A DNA stretch of 8,294 nucleotides from Solirubrobacterales bacterium. Lineage in GTDB: Bacteria > Actinomycetota > Thermoleophilia > Solirubrobacterales > Solirubrobacteraceae. Below are positions 7,377 to 8,294 of this stretch, piece by piece. Where the stretch lies: assembly GCA_025964075.1 (NCBI GenBank), contig JAOPZQ010000220.1, forward strand, positions 1-8,294, written 5' to 3'. Both the position numbers and the translations under genes were made by a program. Under the pieces are notes generated by a model that saw only the letters and a program-made list of their open reading frames with translations, made no database searches and was not told where the DNA came from. The stretch's first letter is position 1. Each line of letters starts with the position of its first letter.

Positions 7377-8294
7377 ATGTCGGACGTCGAGGCGCTGCGG
7401 CGCCCACCGCACGGCGAGTGGGGCGAGGAGGCGCTCGCGATCGTCGCCGCGCTTCGCCCGCGCCATCGGGAGTTCGCCGCCGAGACCGTCGTCGCGATCC
7501 GAACGGAGATCGAGCGCTACGCCGAGCAGGACTCGCCCCAGTTCTGGTCCGAGCTGAAGGCCCACGTCGAGGATCACTTCCGGACGTTCCTCGACGCCAC
7601 GGGCGACGGCGAGCTGGTCACGCGCGAGGCGCTCTCGTTCATTCGGGCACCCGCCGCGTCGCGCGCCCGGACGGGCATCCCGGTCGGCGACTTCATGCAC
7701 GCGTTCCGGATCGGTCAGCGCGTCCTCTGGGAGGCGATGCTGGCCGAGGCCGCCGCTCGCGGCGCGCCGGAGGCGGCGATCGCGCTCGCCACGCCGTGGA
7801 TGGCGTACGTCGATCTCGTGAGCACCCTCGCGAGCGAGACCTACCTGGAGGCCCAGCAGCACCTGCTGTCCTCCGCGAACCGCCTTCGACGCGACCTGCT
7901 CGAGGACGTCATCTCGGGCCGCGAGCCCGGATCGCGCACGGCGGCGACGGCGGCCGAGCACGGGCTCGGACCCGACGTGAGCGCCCTCGTCGTGGTCGCC
8001 GTGGCCGCCGAGCGTCTCGACGACCACGGGTTCTCCGCCGCCGCCGTCGCGCTCGCCCGGGCGCTCGCGCCGAGTCGCCGCCCGCTGGCGCTGGTCCGGG
8101 GCGACGAGGTGGTCGTGATCGCTCCGATCTCCGAACGTGAGTCGCGTGACGCGGCGCTGCGAGTCGTCGCGGCGCAGGAGCGCCTCGCGGGGGAGCGCAT
8201 CGTCCTCGCCGTCGGGGTCAGCACCGTCGCCGGCGACCGGGCCGAGCTGACAGGCGCGTACGCCGAGGCCCGCGCGGCCGCGGGCCGCGCGCCG
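7377..8294 (+). CDS. PucR/CdaR-type transcriptional regulator, C-terminus beyond window
   Basis: An open frame of 306 codons runs to the window edge without a stop. Residues about 18-165 resemble the RsbRD-type N-terminal domain found in many actinobacterial PucR regulators: SRARTGIPVGDFMHAFRIG (95-113) followed by LWEAML. RRDLLEDVISG (171-181) is the usual linker, and 195-306 resemble the GGDEF-like middle domain, ending in AVGVSTVAGD and AYAEARAA. The C-terminal PucR helix-turn-helix should follow beyond 8294. The family binds DNA and often controls catabolism of purines, amino acids or related compounds. Being divergent from a molybdenum hydroxylase operon, it may regulate that operon. The start is unsure: at 7377 GGAGG touches the ATG with no spacer, and an in-frame ATG at 7359 adds six residues (MDNGRR) but also lacks a ribosome site. 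Confidence 0.85.
   Translation, partial: MSDVEALRRPPHGEWGEEALAIVAALRPRHREFAAETVVAIRTEIERYAEQDSPQFWSELKAHVEDHFRTFLDATGDGELVTREALSFIRAPAASRARTGIPVGDFMHAFRIGQRVLWEAMLAEAAARGAPEAAIALATPWMAYVDLVSTLASETYLEAQQHLLSSANRLRRDLLEDVISGREPGSRTAATAAEHGLGPDVSALVVVAVAAERLDDHGFSAAAVALARALAPSRRPLALVRGDEVVVIAPISERESRDAALRVVAAQERLAGERIVLAVGVSTVAGDRAELTGAYAEARAAAGRAP

Noticed and set aside
7090..7407. Upstream in-frame extension of the hydroxylase large subunit to an ATG at 7407 (106 more residues)
   Set aside because: It would bury the Tat signal, has no ribosome site and no family-like sequence, and overlaps the start of the divergent regulator gene. GGAGGAG before the ATG at 7089 settles the start.
7356..8027. 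223-codon minus-strand frame opposite the PucR-type gene
   Set aside because: The plus-strand frame matches PucR-family domains; the minus frame has no motif and is a shadow.

Overview
The window is ordinary high-GC bacterial chromosome. Third codon positions are almost all G or C. It holds seven protein genes and no RNA gene, CRISPR array or insertion sequence that I can see. The gene set suggests an actinobacterium, perhaps Thermoleophilia/Solirubrobacterales: an MMPL exporter half, an L,D-transpeptidase with a PG_binding_4-type middle region, a PucR-type regulator with an RsbRD-like N-terminus, and an exported molybdenum hydroxylase with Lys/His-rich tails. The lineage is inferred from gene style; there is no marker gene to confirm it.

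Layout. (1) At 1-651 (+) is the C-terminal part of an MMPL transporter cut by the window edge. It converges on an L,D-transpeptidase at 664-1722 (-). (2) A thiolase at 1814-3061 (-) lies upstream of the transpeptidase, with a 91-base gap holding inverted repeats. (3) The thiolase diverges, across only 35 bases, from a YghZ-type aldo/keto reductase at 3097-4122 (+). (4) The reductase converges, with a 3-base gap, on a two-gene operon on the minus strand. This encodes a large molybdopterin-binding subunit with a Tat signal (4684-7089), followed by a small [2Fe-2S] subunit (4126-4674). (5) A 287-base divergent region with several inverted repeats separates this operon from a PucR-type regulator (7377-8294, +), which runs off the window.

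How the genes may work together. The clearest functional unit is the right half. The two hydroxylase subunits resemble isoquinoline 1-oxidoreductase (IorA/IorB) and should form one exported enzyme that hydroxylates an aldehyde or N-heterocycle and passes electrons to an outside acceptor. The divergent PucR-type gene is a natural candidate for its regulator, by position and because PucR proteins often control purine or heterocycle catabolism. The thiolase and aldo/keto reductase could act in degradation of a carbon source, but nothing ties them to the hydroxylase except proximity. The MMPL protein and the transpeptidase are cell-envelope genes.

I did not find a convincing new system. The most unusual points are the matching Lys/His-rich tails on both hydroxylase subunits, the large-before-small gene order, a reductase terminator that sits inside the small-subunit tail codons, and the structured region between the operon and the regulator.
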